64,000 bases of DNA, taken from contig JASDFA010000001.1 in assembly GCA_035772735.1 (NCBI GenBank), forward strand, positions 72,256,001 through 72,320,000, written 5' to 3'. The notes beneath the pieces were generated by a model. That model saw nothing but the letters and a program-made list of their open reading frames with translations. It did not search any database and was not told the origin of the DNA. The translations under genes were made by a program, and so were the position numbers. Below, piece by piece: positions 23,514 through 35,658 of the stretch. The stretch comes from Datura wrightii (Eukaryota; Streptophyta; Magnoliopsida; Solanales; Solanaceae). Within the stretch, counting starts at the first letter, position 1. Each line of letters starts with the position of its first letter.

Positions 23514-23889
23514 AGAAGGATGTAATGTAAAACATAATAGTAGTAATTTAACTGAAATGAGATCCGACAACCTTATATGAGATTCACATATTCTTATCAA
23601 CATAACCACATCATAAGGACATACATCGTTATAAGGTCAACTGGTGCACAAAAGTAATAATCGGAAATAATATAGAGGTATGATGCCGTAGCTGATATCA
23701 AGAGGGTCCTTAACTGTCCAAGGGGAGCATCCCTAACTATCAAAGGGAAACATTCTTACTAACGAGAATCCCTAACTGTCAAAAGGGAGTAAAATGCTCT
23801 GATATAGAGAGTCACTGACTGGCTAGGGATGTTAGTCCTGACCGACTGAGGAGAAACATGCGCGGCTAGTAGTTAGGGATGCGAGTCCC

Positions 23890-24084
23890 GACTGACTAGG
23901 GAAACATTCTTACTTATGAGAATCCCGACTGACTAGGGAAACATTCTTGCTAAAGAGAATCCCGAATGACTAGGGAAACATTCTTGCTAATGAAAATCCC
24001 GACTGACTAAGGAAACATTCTTGCTAACGAGAATCCCGACTGACTAGGAAAAAATTCTTGCTAACTAGAATCCCGACTGACTAA
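23890..24084. repeat. 37-bp tandem array in S1
   Basis: Five full 37-bp units (23890, 23927, 23964, 24001, 24038) and a 10-base sixth unit. Each starts gactgacta and contains ggaaacattcttgcta and gaatccc, with a few differences between units. More diverged copies lie upstream at about 23700-23790. Confidence 0.92.
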
Positions 24085-25675
24085 CGCTATTCTAAGTTTC
24101 AGCAGCTAATCAGAGACAAGAACATTTACTAATTTTCATCATGCAACATTCTTTTCGATAGGATTGGGGCTACTTTCTAATAACAACAAGCCCAACAGTT
24201 GCAATATCATTCTCATCAACATGTTATGCATGATTAGTAGATCCCACTCATACTTTATCAAAATGCATGGCTTCATTTATTTCGAAACATACCATAAGCT
24301 AATTTGTGAAATTAGGAGACTTCGCTCCAAACAATGTGGTAAGCATATTTCGGGAAAGATCATCATTTTAAATCGACATGTGGGCATTGCCGAAAGCTTT
24401 GTCACACTTGGATCTAGTCAATTCATTTTGAAAAAAATGACATAATCATGGGTAGTTTTAGAAACATACTTTTCATCCTCAACCTCATCATCATCTCACA
24501 TTTATCATAAATCACTTCTTTTACGAACATTTCATCCATGGGGATTTTAGATTCAAAATTTGGAAAATAATTTTTGTAAGGAAAGACAATTTAGAATCCG
24601 CCCAAGCTTCATAATTCATCAATATAAATGCGATATATTAATACCCAAGCAATTCAATCAAAAACATGGTGACAATACCTAATTCAATTTATGAAGGGCA
24701 TACTACACTCATACATTCTCAACCTATATTTCATAATCCAAGATAACACATCAGTTTATAATCCAATCAAATTCATAATCGCAGTAGATATTAGCATTTA
24801 AAAGAAATGAAGAAGAATTTACCCTTTTACAAGCCCTATATCATGTTTTTCTAGATTTATCGAATCGGGTATTTAATAAAATATTTTTGGGACACAAGGA
24901 TGGATGAGTATCCTTGTTGAAGGACCCGCATACCTGGTAGACGAAAATCCCACTCGAAAATCTTCCTTGAAGCTTGAGGAACACCTTGATGAAACCCTAG
25001 AATCTTGAGAAGAGAGGAGGAAGAAGGAGAGTTGAGAGAATGAGGGTTTAGGCATGAAAAGACCTTAAAAACATGCAATATAGAACCCAAAACGACGTAC
25101 TTTAGAAATTAAAAGCATAGGAGTTCACAAAAATGCCCTTGAAGAAAACTGGAAAAGTTGTCCGAACTGATGCCACGACTCACCTAATGAGTCGTTGTCC
25201 AACCCAATGACTCATTAGGTCTGCTCATCAGGTACGCTGGAAATATCAATTCACCAGGACACGACCAACGTAACAACTCGTCACCACATCAACACGCCCT
25301 TTCATTAAGTACACTGGAAATTTCTTTAAAACCAAAGCTTCTCCCTCCTAACGACTAACTTGACGAGTCGTTATCATACCTAATGGCTCGTCACCTTATT
25401 TCGTCAACCATACTGTTAAGACTTAACCTAGAGATCTTATCCTCCACCCAATAGCCCACCTAACAAGTCATTTCCAGGCAAGATGACTCGTCAGGTCGTC
25501 CGTGGCCACTGGGCTTGACATCCCTTCTTACAGTTCCTCACGAGTCAGACCACAATTTGTTAGGTCTCCTAATGAGTCATTCTCTGACTTGTTCTGAGGC
25601 AAGTTTCTACTGATTTTTCTATGGAGCTTCATCTAACTCCGGGGTTTGATCTCAAGGACTTTCGGGGGTGTTACA

Positions 25676-26410
25676 ATAATGGCTCGTTAAGTCCCCCATG
25701 GTGACCCCAGGTGAGTTTTTGGTAGTGAGGGTGACGGGAGGTGACCATGAGTCGTGGTCACTGGTAATGAATCGTTAAGTGCCTTGTGGTGTCAATATAG
25801 ATGTAATTTTCATTGAAGGTGATGGGCATAGACCACGAGTCGTGGCCATGGACAACGACTCATCCAATCCCTCATTAGGACTGGCAATCTATTTTTCCCT
25901 GCGAATTTAGTAAGGGTTTTTCCGTGATTTCTATGTTCCTAAGGCCTAAACTACATCGTTTAAAGGTCAGAATAGAGTGTTCTAAGAGTGGTTATGTCAT
26001 TCTAATACTATCCTAACTCATGAATGCAAGTTTAGAAGTTTGAGAGGTGATCAAGGCAAATTCTTCCAAGTTCTTCCTTAATTCTCTTTGGGCTATCAAG
26101 GAAGTAGTAAATTCAGATCCCTTCAGGTATGTAAGGCAATGAATGGCTGTAATTGTCCACACCCATGCCCAATTCCCTCTCAATTCATGATGTTCTAATT
26201 GATGATTCTATGGGGTTTTTATCCAATGCATGAATTCCTAAGTTTTAATCATGGGTATGATCTAAGCATATTTTTTAGATGATGAATTATAATTAATGGG
26301 CATATTTCACAATGTTTAAATTATATATTATGTTTTCAAGTTTTCTAATTATGATGTCCATCTATGAATGTTCTTGAAAGTTGAGATCTATGAGTTATGA
26401 GTTTAAGTAT
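25676..26410 (+). repeat. 5' LTR of H, piece 2
   Basis: Aligns with the 3' LTR from about 44540 to 45268 (shared gagggtgacggga, accacgagtcgtggcc, cctaaggcctaaact, gatctatgagttatgag). Ends at agtat, where S2 is inserted. Confidence 0.9.
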
Positions 26411-27995
26411 TGATGAGTTGGTGATTTACCAACTCATTAGGCTCTAAAACTAGAGTTTTTGTTTCGTTCTTGAGTTAATTATTTGGACTTTATGCCCTTT
26501 TTGATTTCATTGTGTGCAAATGTCTAAAAGTGAAGAAAATAGCAAAAATGAATTAAAAAGAAGGAAGTGAGGGTGAATGGGCGAGTCGCAGATGTAAACC
26601 GGCAAAACACCGGCCAAAGGGCCGAATCTCACTACCTCAGAGGAGTAATGCCACCGGCGGTTCAAGACTTGCCAGCGGCGAGTCGTCGGTCTAGTCACCG
26701 AATGATACTCAAAAGTTCTGGAAAATGGCTTGAAGACCCGACGGTTCACGGATTCGGATCGGCGAAACGCTGGGTGAACCTTCGTTGTTCATTGGAAAAG
26801 ACACCCGATGGTTCACGAATTGTAACCAGCAGACTGCCGGTGCTTCCTCCAGTTCTAGACGGTGCTCATAAGGATATAATCATCCAACACTGAAAAGGAG
26901 ATGAAAAGTGCCCTACTTTTCAGGGTATAAATAGAGATAAAGTATTTTGTGCTCAAATATGCAGAGAGAAGGATAGAAATAGAGAATTTAAAGAGAGAAA
27001 AAGAGCTTACATCATATCATCTTTTCTCCTTTCAGCAAAAGAACATTTTATTAGCTGAAAGAGGGGGATTTTGAGTGAAAACTATAGAAAGTACTCTATT
27101 TTCTTGTACTAGTAAGTTTCAGCTATTGTTGAATATTATTTTGTGAAGTTGATTTATCTACTCTTGCTATTAAATTCAATGATGCTGTTGATGAATGTGT
27201 TTTTGAACTTCTTGACTATGAGTAGCTAAAATCATTAACTAGAGGTGTGTGATGATAAATACTTAATTGGATTAGATATTGCTAGAGTCATCTTCATGTT
27301 GTTCAATTAAGTGTAAATCTATTAGATTCTCTTCAATCTGTTAATGAAGATCCACTGATTATGATATGGGTCTATCTATTCTTGCTTGATTATTGCTTGA
27401 GAGAGAATAATTAAGTATTGGAAGAGAATCTAGTAGTGGGCATGGATAAGAGATTGTGAAATTAAGCTAGGAATAGCTGAAATTTCTTTCTCATTCCTTA
27501 TTGGAACCTAATAGTTAGGAATAGTGCAGTTGCTAATTCAAATCAAATCTGGTTGAGCTATGTTGTGGTTAGAGTCTTAATAAAACTCTAGCAAGAGGTA
27601 TTCAATAGGCTGAGAAGCTGAGATTACCCACTTCCTCAGATTATTTACACTTATTGAACTTACAAGATGACCTCGCATGTCTCGGTCTAGTTAGTATTTC
27701 ATCTACACCGCACCTCTAGTATTTCACACCCTTGTTGACAACTTAGCTGATCTTGCTATTTTTCTTTACTAAATCAACCAATACAATTCTCTGAAAATTT
27801 CGACTCCCCCAATTTTATTTGTTTTTATATATTAAATCTCCGTGGTGTAAATTAACATCAATTTCTCAATTGACACTTGAAATTATCATTCCCTAGTCCT
27901 CATGGGATTCAACCCCGGCACTTGTCGAGTTACTTGTTTTGATACTTCGGCCGTGTATATTCTTTGAATTAAGGAATATATTTTGGACATTATCA
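26411..27995 (+). repeat. Solo LTR S2 (Tat/Athila type) inside the 5' LTR of H
   Basis: Starts TGATGAGTTGGTGATTTACC and ends GGACATTATCA (TG...CA ends, 1585 bp). Flanked by agtat on both sides (26406-26410 and 27996-28000), and the H LTR alignment continues directly afterwards. Near the 3' end, cctcatgggattcaacccc is the U5 block shared with the E LTR, which gives plus orientation and the lineage. The first third is GC-rich with cgg/ccg words; ggttcac and gtgaacc around 26745-26780 form an inverted repeat. No internal sequence. Confidence 0.9.
26926..26933 (+). promoter_or_regulatory. TATA box of S2
   Basis: Perfect TATAAATA in gggtataaatagag, about 515 bp into the LTR. Transcription would start near 26960. 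Confidence 0.65.
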
Positions 27996-28344
27996 AGTAT
28001 GATGAGATGTTTATTAATAATGTATGCTTTCGATATACCCCTGTTTACGTTCATGTTTTTTAAAGTGAATCAAGTTGATTTCAAGTATGTTAAAGTATTG
28101 GGCAAGCCCATATGATCAAGTATGTTTTATGATTTTATGAATTAGCTTACCACATGGTTTTGGAGTCAAGATTCCCGTTATTTTCAGCTTGTGGTATGGT
28201 TTGATCCAAGGCTCCTCATGTTATGATTTCCGATTATACATGTATATTTTTATTCATCTTCATCACTATACTATGGTCAGCTTCGTTGATAAATGATGGA
28301 GAGCATATGCATGTTTTTGGGGTTAGTGTCTAGCACCGAGTAGG
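27996..28344 (+). repeat. 5' LTR of H, piece 3, ending at a deletion
   Basis: Aligns with the 3' LTR from about 45260 to 45605 up to accgagtagg. At 28345 the sequence switches to gag, so roughly the last 0.94 kb of the LTR, the primer-binding site and most of gag have been deleted. Confidence 0.88.
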
Positions 28345-28462
28345 ATATCAGAAGGGACGAGCATCAGGCTCGAGAGGTCAGAGTAGCAGACCCACCGAGA
28401 CTAGACCTCCAGAGTGTAGCAAATGTGGCGGGAGACACACAGGCTAGTGTTTGGCGGGTACA
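28345..28462 (+). pseudogene. H gag fragment, first zinc-knuckle half
   Basis: In frame it reads PECSKCGGRHTG*CLAGT, the first Cys-His box of chromovirus Gag (CX2CX3HX3C here, counting the stop), which would bind element RNA. Upstream is a Ser/Arg/Gly-rich stretch typical of the region before the knuckle, with stops. The frame is cut at gtaca (28458-28462) by element G and picks up at 38224 as GAYFGCENPGH. Only about 40 codons of Gag remain on this side because of the LTR-gag deletion. Confidence 0.88.
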
Positions 28463-30780
28463 TGTCACGACCTAAATGGAGGCCCGAATCGTAGCACAGG
28501 ACAAGGAGCCCCGAGAGACCCCAAGTCGACCCATGGCATGAGCATACATCTAACTCAATCAAGAACTGAATAACCAACAATATAATCATAGCGGAAGTAT
28601 AACTTGAATATATTATCAGAATATAAAATCCGAAGTTGTATACATACATATGTTTGAATAGCCTCTAAACATGATGAGTTGATGGGACAAGACCCCAACT
28701 AACTCAACAAGTTGAAACTGAAATATGTAAATCAAAGCTGAATAGTCTAGTCCTCAGAAGATGAGGACTCGCCAATAAAGCAAATGCTAATTCTGATAAG
28801 ATGACTTAGAGTGGGGCTAAAGCTGAGAGCTGGGTCCTGTATCATGAAACAATAAAGCATAGAAAGTATACGGTCAGTACGTGGAATGTACCGAGTATGC
28901 AAGGTAAGTAAAACCGCTAATGTAAGTAAAATCATTTAAGAGCAATGCATTAATTAAACATAAACATCAGTAATCTAAGAGTAGGGCTTGCATGCATTAT
29001 TTCTGAAGTCATGATCTCTTCATAACATGACATAACATAACTTCATGACATCATAACTAAACCGATTGACTCAAAGCTGAAATTTGACATTTATAAGTAA
29101 AAGCTAAACATTGACACAAACCTACTTTAGAACATGCATTTGCATAAATCTCATAAGTAATGAATATGCATATCTGAAATCATGAGGAACAATAGGAGAC
29201 TCATCTTTTAACCGACATACCACGATAGAGCTTACGTGGTCCCAATTATTACACTCAAGTGGGCAGAGCCGTCCAGCCGTTCAAAATCTTGCCAGGGCTA
29301 AGGACGCTACCATGATATCGATATCAAGCTCATGGGCCATTAGGGTTGGGGATAGCTCGCAAGGGAGGTCCCAAGAATAATAATAGTATCAACCTACGTT
29401 GGCGCATAGTTTTGAGGCATAGGGTGATCGACCCTTAGCCTACTCGGTGCTAGACACTAATCCCAAAAACATGCATATTCCATCAATCATATATAATAAA
29501 GCTCAACGTCGTCTATTGACAAAGCTCAATGATCAAATACATCTCAAATATGAAATCATGCATATGAGAAGCTTTAGTTCAAAACATACCACAAGGTGAA
29601 AACATACTTGGGAGCCTTTGCTCCAAAACCATGTGGTAAGCTATAGGAAGACTTAACTCAAAACATACCACAAGCTAGGAATATAAATTTGGGAGTCTTC
29701 GCTCCAAAACAATGTGGTAAGCTTAATTCAGAAAAATCATCATTCAAACTTAACATGTGGGCATTTCCCAAAGCTTTATCATACTTAGAAATGCTCAATT
29801 CTCACCGAAAACATAATGGTAAACATGGGTAGCTTCAAATCATGCTTTTCATCATAATATCTCATCATTATCACATATACTTCACAAATCTCACTTTCCA
29901 TGAGCATCTCATCAATGGGCTTCAACATTCATAAGGCTAGAAGCATAATTTTAATTGAAATCATTATACAATTAGACCATGCTTCACAATTCGATAATAA
30001 AATCATAATAATTCATACCCATGTGTACAAATGAATAATTCATGCATTTGGGTAAAAACCCCATAGATTAATCATGGAATTTCATACTTGTAGAGAGGGA
30101 TTGGGCATCGGTGCGGAAGAAATCACCCATTCATAACTCTACATACCTAATGGACACTGAATCTTACTCTCCCTTGAATGCCCAAAAAAAGAATTGAAAG
30201 AAATTGAAGAAGAAAATCTTGAATCACCCTTGATCACCTCTCTATCACTCTTATATTCTCTTGCTTGCATGAATGAAGACTTTAGGATAGTTTTGCCCTT
30301 CTAAAACTCACCTTTCATAGGCTAAAACGATGTAATTTAGGCTTTAGGAACTTAGGAATTACAAAAAGACCCTTACTAATTTCGCAGGAAAAGACTGCCA
30401 GGAGGTCCCAACGAGGGACCTAACGACTCGTCCTCACTGGCCGCGACTCGTGGCCTCAATCCATGGTGTTCATTGCCAAATTTCCATCAAGGGACCCCAC
30501 GAATTGTGAGGTGTGATCCCCACTGTCCAAAATTTCCTTGCCAACTTCCAGTCCAGGCCACGAGTGACACCACGAGTCACGTGGCCTGACCATGACTCGT
30601 GGTCATGCCCGTGGTAACACCCTCCACACCACACTCCTCGTCCTTGACTACAAGTCATGCCACGACTCGTGGTCCCTCCTCACGGGTCACCTAACGACCC
30701 ATCCTGAGATCTAGTGCAGAATTTCAATTTTTCTCCGTTTCAACTCCCGAGTCTGATCTTTGAGCTTTCGGGGTATAACA
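28463..30780 (-). repeat. 3' LTR of G
   Basis: Starts tgtcacgacct, ends cggggtataaca. Holds two copies of a roughly 75-bp block (29583-29657 and 29658-29725: cataccacaag...gctccaaaa.catgtggtaag), each with inverted ends (taccaca / tgtggta). U3 motifs of the CACGACTCGTGG kind lie at 30420-30710. Confidence 0.93.
28839..28855 (-). other. R-region hairpin of G 3' LTR (degraded)
   Basis: gtatcat, loop gaa, then acaataa; the 5' LTR copy has the perfect partner atgatac, so pairing has decayed here. Confidence 0.55.
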
Positions 30781-30799
30781 ATATCTCCCCCTTGGGAAC
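30781..30799 (-). promoter_or_regulatory. Polypurine tract of G
   Basis: Minus strand reads gttcccaagggggagatat directly before the 3' LTR; this primes plus-strand DNA synthesis. Intact. Confidence 0.85.
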
Positions 30800-31003
30800 A
30801 TTTGTCATTGAATGTTGGAAAACACATAGAAAAGTAGATATATGCAATTTTCATAATCAAATATTGATCATTTAAACCAAAAACTAACGGAATGACTACC
30901 CCTGATTCAAAATACACAGCTGAACTAAATTCTTGAATTGTATATACATCCACATACATAAAAGAAACTTGCGCACATGAACTGAACATGAGACTATATA
31001 TAT

Positions 31004-32483
31004 TCATAGGACAAAACTGATACCTAAATTCAAAACTGAGCCAGTAGAGAATAAATGTGGATATCTAGCCATCATATCCGTTTCGACTTCCCACGTAGCT
31101 CTTTCGACATGCTGATTCCTCCATAATTCTCTAACTGAAGCTACTTCCTTGTTCCTTAGCCTCCGAATCTGACGATCTAATATTTCCACCTAAACCTCCT
31201 CATAGCTAAGGCTATATTTTACACCAACTCTGTCCACCAGGACTACTAGAGTTGGATCTCCTAAACATTTCTTCAAAAGCGATACATGAAACACAAGATG
31301 CACGGAAGACAACTCTGAGGGCAATTCCAACTCATACGCCACCTTGCCAACTCTTCTCACAATCCAGTAGGGGCCAACAAAACGAGGACTAAGTTTTCCT
31401 TTCTTTTCAAACCGCATTACTCCCTTCGTGGGAGATATCTTCAAGAACACCCATTCATCCACCTCTACCTCAAGTTCTCTTCTCCTAACATTGGTGTAAG
31501 ACTTTTGGCGACTCTGAGCGGTTTTTAACCTGTCACTTATCAACTGAACCTTCACCATAGCCTCATGAACCAAATTTGGCCCTATCATAGCTGCCTCACC
31601 ATCTCAAACCATCCGATGGGCGATCTACATCTCTGCCCATAGAGAGCCTCGAACTGTGCCATTTGGATACTGGAGTGATAGTTGTTATTGTATGCAAACT
31701 CGATCAGCGGAAAGTGATCATCCCAACCACCTCTAAAGTAAATCATGCATGCTCTCAACATGTCCTCGAGGGTCTGAATTGTCCGCTCCGCTTGACCATC
31801 TGTTTGCGGGTCAAATTCTGTGCTGAATTTAACCTGAGTACCAAGCTCTTTAGAAAAGACCGCCAAAACATAGAGGCAAATTGAGTACCTCGGTCTGAAA
31901 TAATAGACAAGGGCACTCCATACGATCGAACCGACTCCTGGATTTATATCTTGGCATAATCCTCTACTGAGTCCGTGGTTTTGACAGATAGAAAATGAGC
32001 AGCTTTAGTCAGCCTGTCTGCCACCACCCATATAGAATCATACTATCGACGAGTATGAGGTAGGCCTGTAATGAAATTCATATTAACCTCTTCCCACTTT
32101 CAAGTGGGAATGATAATATCCCGAAGTACGCCTCCCGGCCTTTGATGCTCGACCTGTACTTGTTGATAGTTCGGGCACTTGGCTACGAGTTCTGCAATAT
32201 CCTTCTTCATATTGTTCCACCAATATATTTCCCGCAAATCATGATACATCTTGGTGGCACCCAGATTGATAGAATTTTTGGATCCATGAGCTTCATGCAA
32301 CTTCCGAATCCTCAAATCATCGACATCCAGAACACATAGGCGACCCTGGTACCGAAGCACCCTATCTCCCCCTTGGGAGAAGACCTCCACATTCTGACTT
32401 CGAATGGCTTCTTTTAGCTTTACCAAAATCGGGTCCTCATCTTGTCTAGCTTTCACCAAGGACGATTCTGATCTGTTCTGCAC
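31004..32483 (-). pseudogene. Element G integrase with chromodomain
   Basis: On the minus strand: zinc-binding domain (LHEAH, MYHDL, KCPNYQQ), where the last Cys is Tyr; catalytic core with VNMNFITGLPHTRR, where the first catalytic Asp (MDFITG in F) is Asn; SDRGTQFASMFW with the second Asp kept; DGQAERTIQTLEDMLR with the Glu kept. Then AYNNNYHSSIQMAQFEALYG, the GPYWIVRRVGKVAYELE module, VHLVFHVSLLKKCLGD, and a chromodomain (RQIRRLRNKEVASVRELWRN, RATWEVETDMMARYPHLF). Frame breaks occur near 31587 and 31870, with stops at Gln and Trp positions. It is the most complete integrase in the window, yet inactive. Confidence 0.92.
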
Positions 32484-33200
32484 ACAACTACACTGCCATC
32501 GGTCGAGTCGACCAATTTAACTCCCAACCTTGTGAGTCGATGGACATCCTTCACCAGCTCCTTCTTCCTTTCATCCACATGAGACACACTCTCTATAGAG
32601 AGCCTACTAAGTGCATCCGCTACCATATTAGCCTTACCCAGATGGTAAAGGACGCTCATATCATAGTCCTTGAGTAGCTCCAACCACCTTCTTTACCGTA
32701 GATTGACATCTTTCTGCGTGAACACATATTGTAAACTCTTGTGGTCCGTAAACACATCCACATGGACCCCATACAAGTAATGTTGCCATATCTTCAATGC
32801 GAACACCACTGTGGCCAACACAAGATCATGGGTCGGGTAATTCATCTCATGGACCTTCAACTGTCTAGAGGAATATGCTATCACTTTTCCTTATTGCATC
32901 AATACACACCCGAGTCTGATTCTTGAAGCATCACAATACACCACAAATCCATTGATACCCTCGGGTAGGGTCAACACTGGTGCTGAAGTGAGTTGAGTCT
33001 TCAACTCTTGGAAGCTCTTCTCGCAAGCCTTTGACCATTGAAATTTCACCTTCTTTTGAGTCAACTTGGTCAAAGGTGTTGTAATAGATGAGAAACCCTC
33101 AACAAACCTACGATAGTAGCCAGCTAAACCTAAGAAACTCTGAATATATGAAGGACTCATCGGTCTAGGCCAATTATTCACATCCTCAATTTTTTGAGAA
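32484..33200 (-). pseudogene. Element G RNase H and connector
   Basis: Minus strand: KFQWSKACEKSFQELKTQ, LPEGINGFVVYCDASRIRLG with the first catalytic Asp, IAYSSRQLKVHEMNYPTHD, then HDLVLATVVFALKIWQHY, where the catalytic Glu of relatives (HDLELA in F) is Val. FTDHKSLQYVF and MVADALSRLS keep the last two Asp residues. The connector VSHVDERKKELVKDVH leads to a frame break near 32480 before integrase. A stop replaces Gln or Arg after CVLMQ and after DVNLR. RNase H activity would be lost by the Glu change alone. Confidence 0.9.
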
Positions 33201-33960
33201 TCTACTTTATGCCCTCACTCGAAACCACATGGCTCAAATATGCTACGGTGTCCAACCAAAACTCACACTTGCTGAACTTGGCATACAATTGGCAATCCTT
33301 CAGAGTCTGGAGTACTACTCTCAAATGAGCGGCATGTTCCTCCTCGCTCCAAGAGTATATCAAGATGTCATCAATGAACACGATCACGAACATGTCCAGC
33401 TATTGCTTGAACACCCTATTCATCAAGTCCATGAGAGCTACAACAACATCTGTTAGTCCAAAAGACATAACTACAAACTCATAATGGTCATACCGCATCC
33501 TGAAGGCTGTCTTCGAGATATCACTATCCCGAACTCTGAGTTGATGATACTTGGACCTGAGATCTATCTTTGAGAAACACTTGGCACCCTAAAGTTGATC
33601 AAACAAATCATCAATCCTGGGTAAGGAATACATGTTCTTAACGGTGACCCTGTTCAATTGTCGATAATCAATGCACATCCAAAGAAAACCATCCTTCTTC
33701 CGGACAAATAACACTGGTGCACTCCATGGAGACTTGCTCGATCTAATGAAGCCCTTATCTAACAGGTCCTTCAACTGATCCTTCAACTCCTTTATCTCGA
33801 TTGGAGCCATCTTGTATGGAGGAATAAATATAGGTTGTGTGCCGGGAATAAGATCAATACCGAAATCAATCTCCCGCTTGAGGGGAACACCTGGAAAATC
33901 ATCAGGAAAGACCTCTGGATACTCATGTACTACTGGAACTGACTAGATAGTCGGGGTCTC
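33200..33960 (-). pseudogene. Element G reverse transcriptase
   Basis: Minus strand: MAPIEIKELKDQLKDLLDKG, SAPVLFVRKKDGFLWMCIDY, LPRIDDLFDQL followed by a stop, CFSKIDLRSKYHQLRVRDSD, HYEFVVMSFGL, VIVFIDDILIYSWSEEEHAA with both catalytic Asp residues, and FSKCEFWLDTVAYLSHVVSS. After VMSFGL the usual TNAPATF reads TDVVVAL, a local change in a conserved turn. Stops follow DQL and precede LDMFV; both stand where F or H show Gln or similar. Length and order equal those in F. The polymerase core is nearly complete but interrupted. Confidence 0.92.
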
Positions 33961-34500
33961 GGACTCGACATCCTTAACCCTAACTAGATGGTACATGCAA
34001 CCCTTAGAAATCATCTTCCTTGCCTTAAGGTAGGAAATGAATCGACCTACTAGCACAGCTGAGCTACCCTTCCATTGTAAGACTGGCTCACCTGAAAATC
34101 TGAACTCTACTGCTCGGGTCCTACAATTAACTGAAGCATAGCATGCAAATAGCCAATCCATGCCGAGAATAACATAAAAATCTGTCATGGCTAACTCTAT
34201 CAAATCTGCTGAGGTGACCTTACTAAGGACTAAGACTGGGCAACCTCTATACACCCGTCTAGCCATAACTGAGTCACCTACTGGAGTAGAAACTGAGAAG
34301 GGTTCTGACAAGACTTCAGGACTGACTCCGAAGCTACTGGTCACATAAGGTGTCACAAAAGACAAGGTAGCCCCTAGATCTTTCAAAGCATAAACATCAA
34401 TATGGAAAACTCGCAACATACTAGTGACCACATCCGGGGAGACCTCTACTCCTGACAGGATGCTAAAGCATTGAATCTGTTCTGACATTGACCCCCAGTT
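33943..34500 (-). pseudogene. Element G aspartic protease
   Basis: A long open stretch (34488-33943, 181 codons) covers the whole domain: ALKDLGATLSFVTPYVTSSF with the catalytic Asp, FSVSTPVGDSVMARRVYRGC (flap region), LIELAMTDFYVILGMDWLF (the second conserved ILGMD motif), then the linker CRTRAVEFRFSGEPVLQWKG and YLKARKMISKGCMYHLVRVK toward RT. The usual DPGA or DSGA triplet reads DLGA. It is the best kept protease of the window. It would cleave Gag-Pol during particle maturation. Upstream the frame to gag is broken near 34500. Confidence 0.9.
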
Positions 34501-35658
34501 GTTCTAGTAGATGCCCCCTGATGTGTTGGGCGTACGGGAGGGGCTGCTGAACTAGAGACTAGGCCTCATCCCCCAACTTGGTCCTGTCTCGCAGCTGGAC
34601 AATCTCTAGGAATGTGTCCGGGCTGCCCACACCCGAAACAAGCACCTGAACCTGCCAAACACTGGCTTGTGTGCCCTCGACCACATTTGTGACAGGTTGG
34701 GATGGTAGAATCTGCAGGTCTACTGCTATGACCGATCGAGCCTGATGCCCCCCTCTCTGATCATGTTTGGGCCTAGATGGCACACTCAATGCTAAAGATG
34801 CTAGAGCTGATGATCTCTGGTGGGTCTGTTGTCGGTGCCCACCACCGGACCTCTGCTGAGAAAATTTGTGGTCCTCGGTCTTGGCCCTCTTGGCCTCTCT
34901 CTCTCTCTCGATGTGCCGCCTCCATCTGCTGGGCATACAACACTATTCGGGGAAATCCTTATCCTGATGGAGCATAGCAGTCCTACAATTCTTGTCCAAA
35001 TAGCCGCTACTCCATGGTCGAATCTACTCACCCGCATCATCTGATCGGCTACCAACTCTGGGGCATATTTTGATAGGCGAGTGAACTCGAGGCATACTCT
35101 TGTACAGTCATTCTCCCTTGCTTCAAATTCACGAACTCAGCTGTCTTTAACTCCCTCATCTCCCGAGGGAAGAATTGGTTTAGAAATGCAACATGGAACT
35201 CTTCCCAAGTGACTGGACCTGCTCCTGCGACCCTGCTATCCTTCCATTGGCGAAACCAGATATGCGCGACCCCTTTTAGTTGATAAGAGTCCAACTCGGT
35301 GCACTCAACCCCATTCACCCCCATGACTTAGGTGATCTTGACAATCTCATCTACGAACTCATGTGGGTCCTCATCTACCTTGGACCCAAGGAACTCTAAC
35401 AGGTTCATCCTCAAGAAGTCTATGACTCGAGCCGCCGCTGCATTGCCATTTCGCGAAACATGCACAACAGCCTGCTGATTGACCTAAGCAGTCAAGGCCT
35501 ATGAAAGCATCTGAATAGCGGCCCGGAAATCAGCATGGACAGCTGGCTTCGGTGCCTAGGGCTCCTGAACTGGTGGGTCTTGCTGATGCATGACCATTGC
35601 CGTCCTTGTGGCTTTCACCATCTCCATTCCTCCTTCCATTCATTCTTCGAGGAGCCAT
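34500..35658 (-). pseudogene. Element G gag
   Basis: Start at the ATG at 35658 (MAPRRMNGRRNG), which fits the MPPH/MAPR starts of A and F. The first part has frame breaks; 35324-35049 is open and gives MGVNGVECTELDSYQLKGVA, HIWFRQWKDSRVAGAGPVTW, FLNQFFPREMRELKTAEFVN and LKQGRMTVQEYASS, the conserved retrotransposon Gag fold. The C-terminus carries a zinc knuckle near 34690-34620 reading ACFGCGQPGHIPRDCP, all four metal ligands present (CX2CX4HX4C). The Arg/Glu-rich stretch MPSRWRRHIEREREAKRAKT lies between. Frameshifts around 34930 and 35050 separate the pieces. Confidence 0.88.

Larger units (their letters stand above)
23018..25675 (-). repeat. Solo LTR S1 inside the 5' LTR of H
   Basis: Starts tgtcacgacctgag and ends gggggtgttaca, with no internal element sequence, so it is a solo LTR in minus orientation (2658 bp). 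The host LTR alignment breaks at gtgac (23013-23017) and resumes at ataat (25676-25680). The intact 3' LTR has gtaac at this point, so both flanks fit a decayed 5-bp duplication with transitions only. It contains a 37-bp tandem array, an R-region hairpin, a TATA-like box and U3 motifs at 25180-25580. Confidence 0.88.

Noticed and set aside
23890..24084. CRISPR-like array (37-bp regular units)
   Set aside because: No unique spacers; units are contiguous tandem copies within a plant LTR.
26567..26893. 108-codon plus-strand frame, and a minus frame opposite it
   Set aside because: Both lie inside solo LTR S2 ahead of and around its promoter; GC-rich LTR sequence without family motifs.
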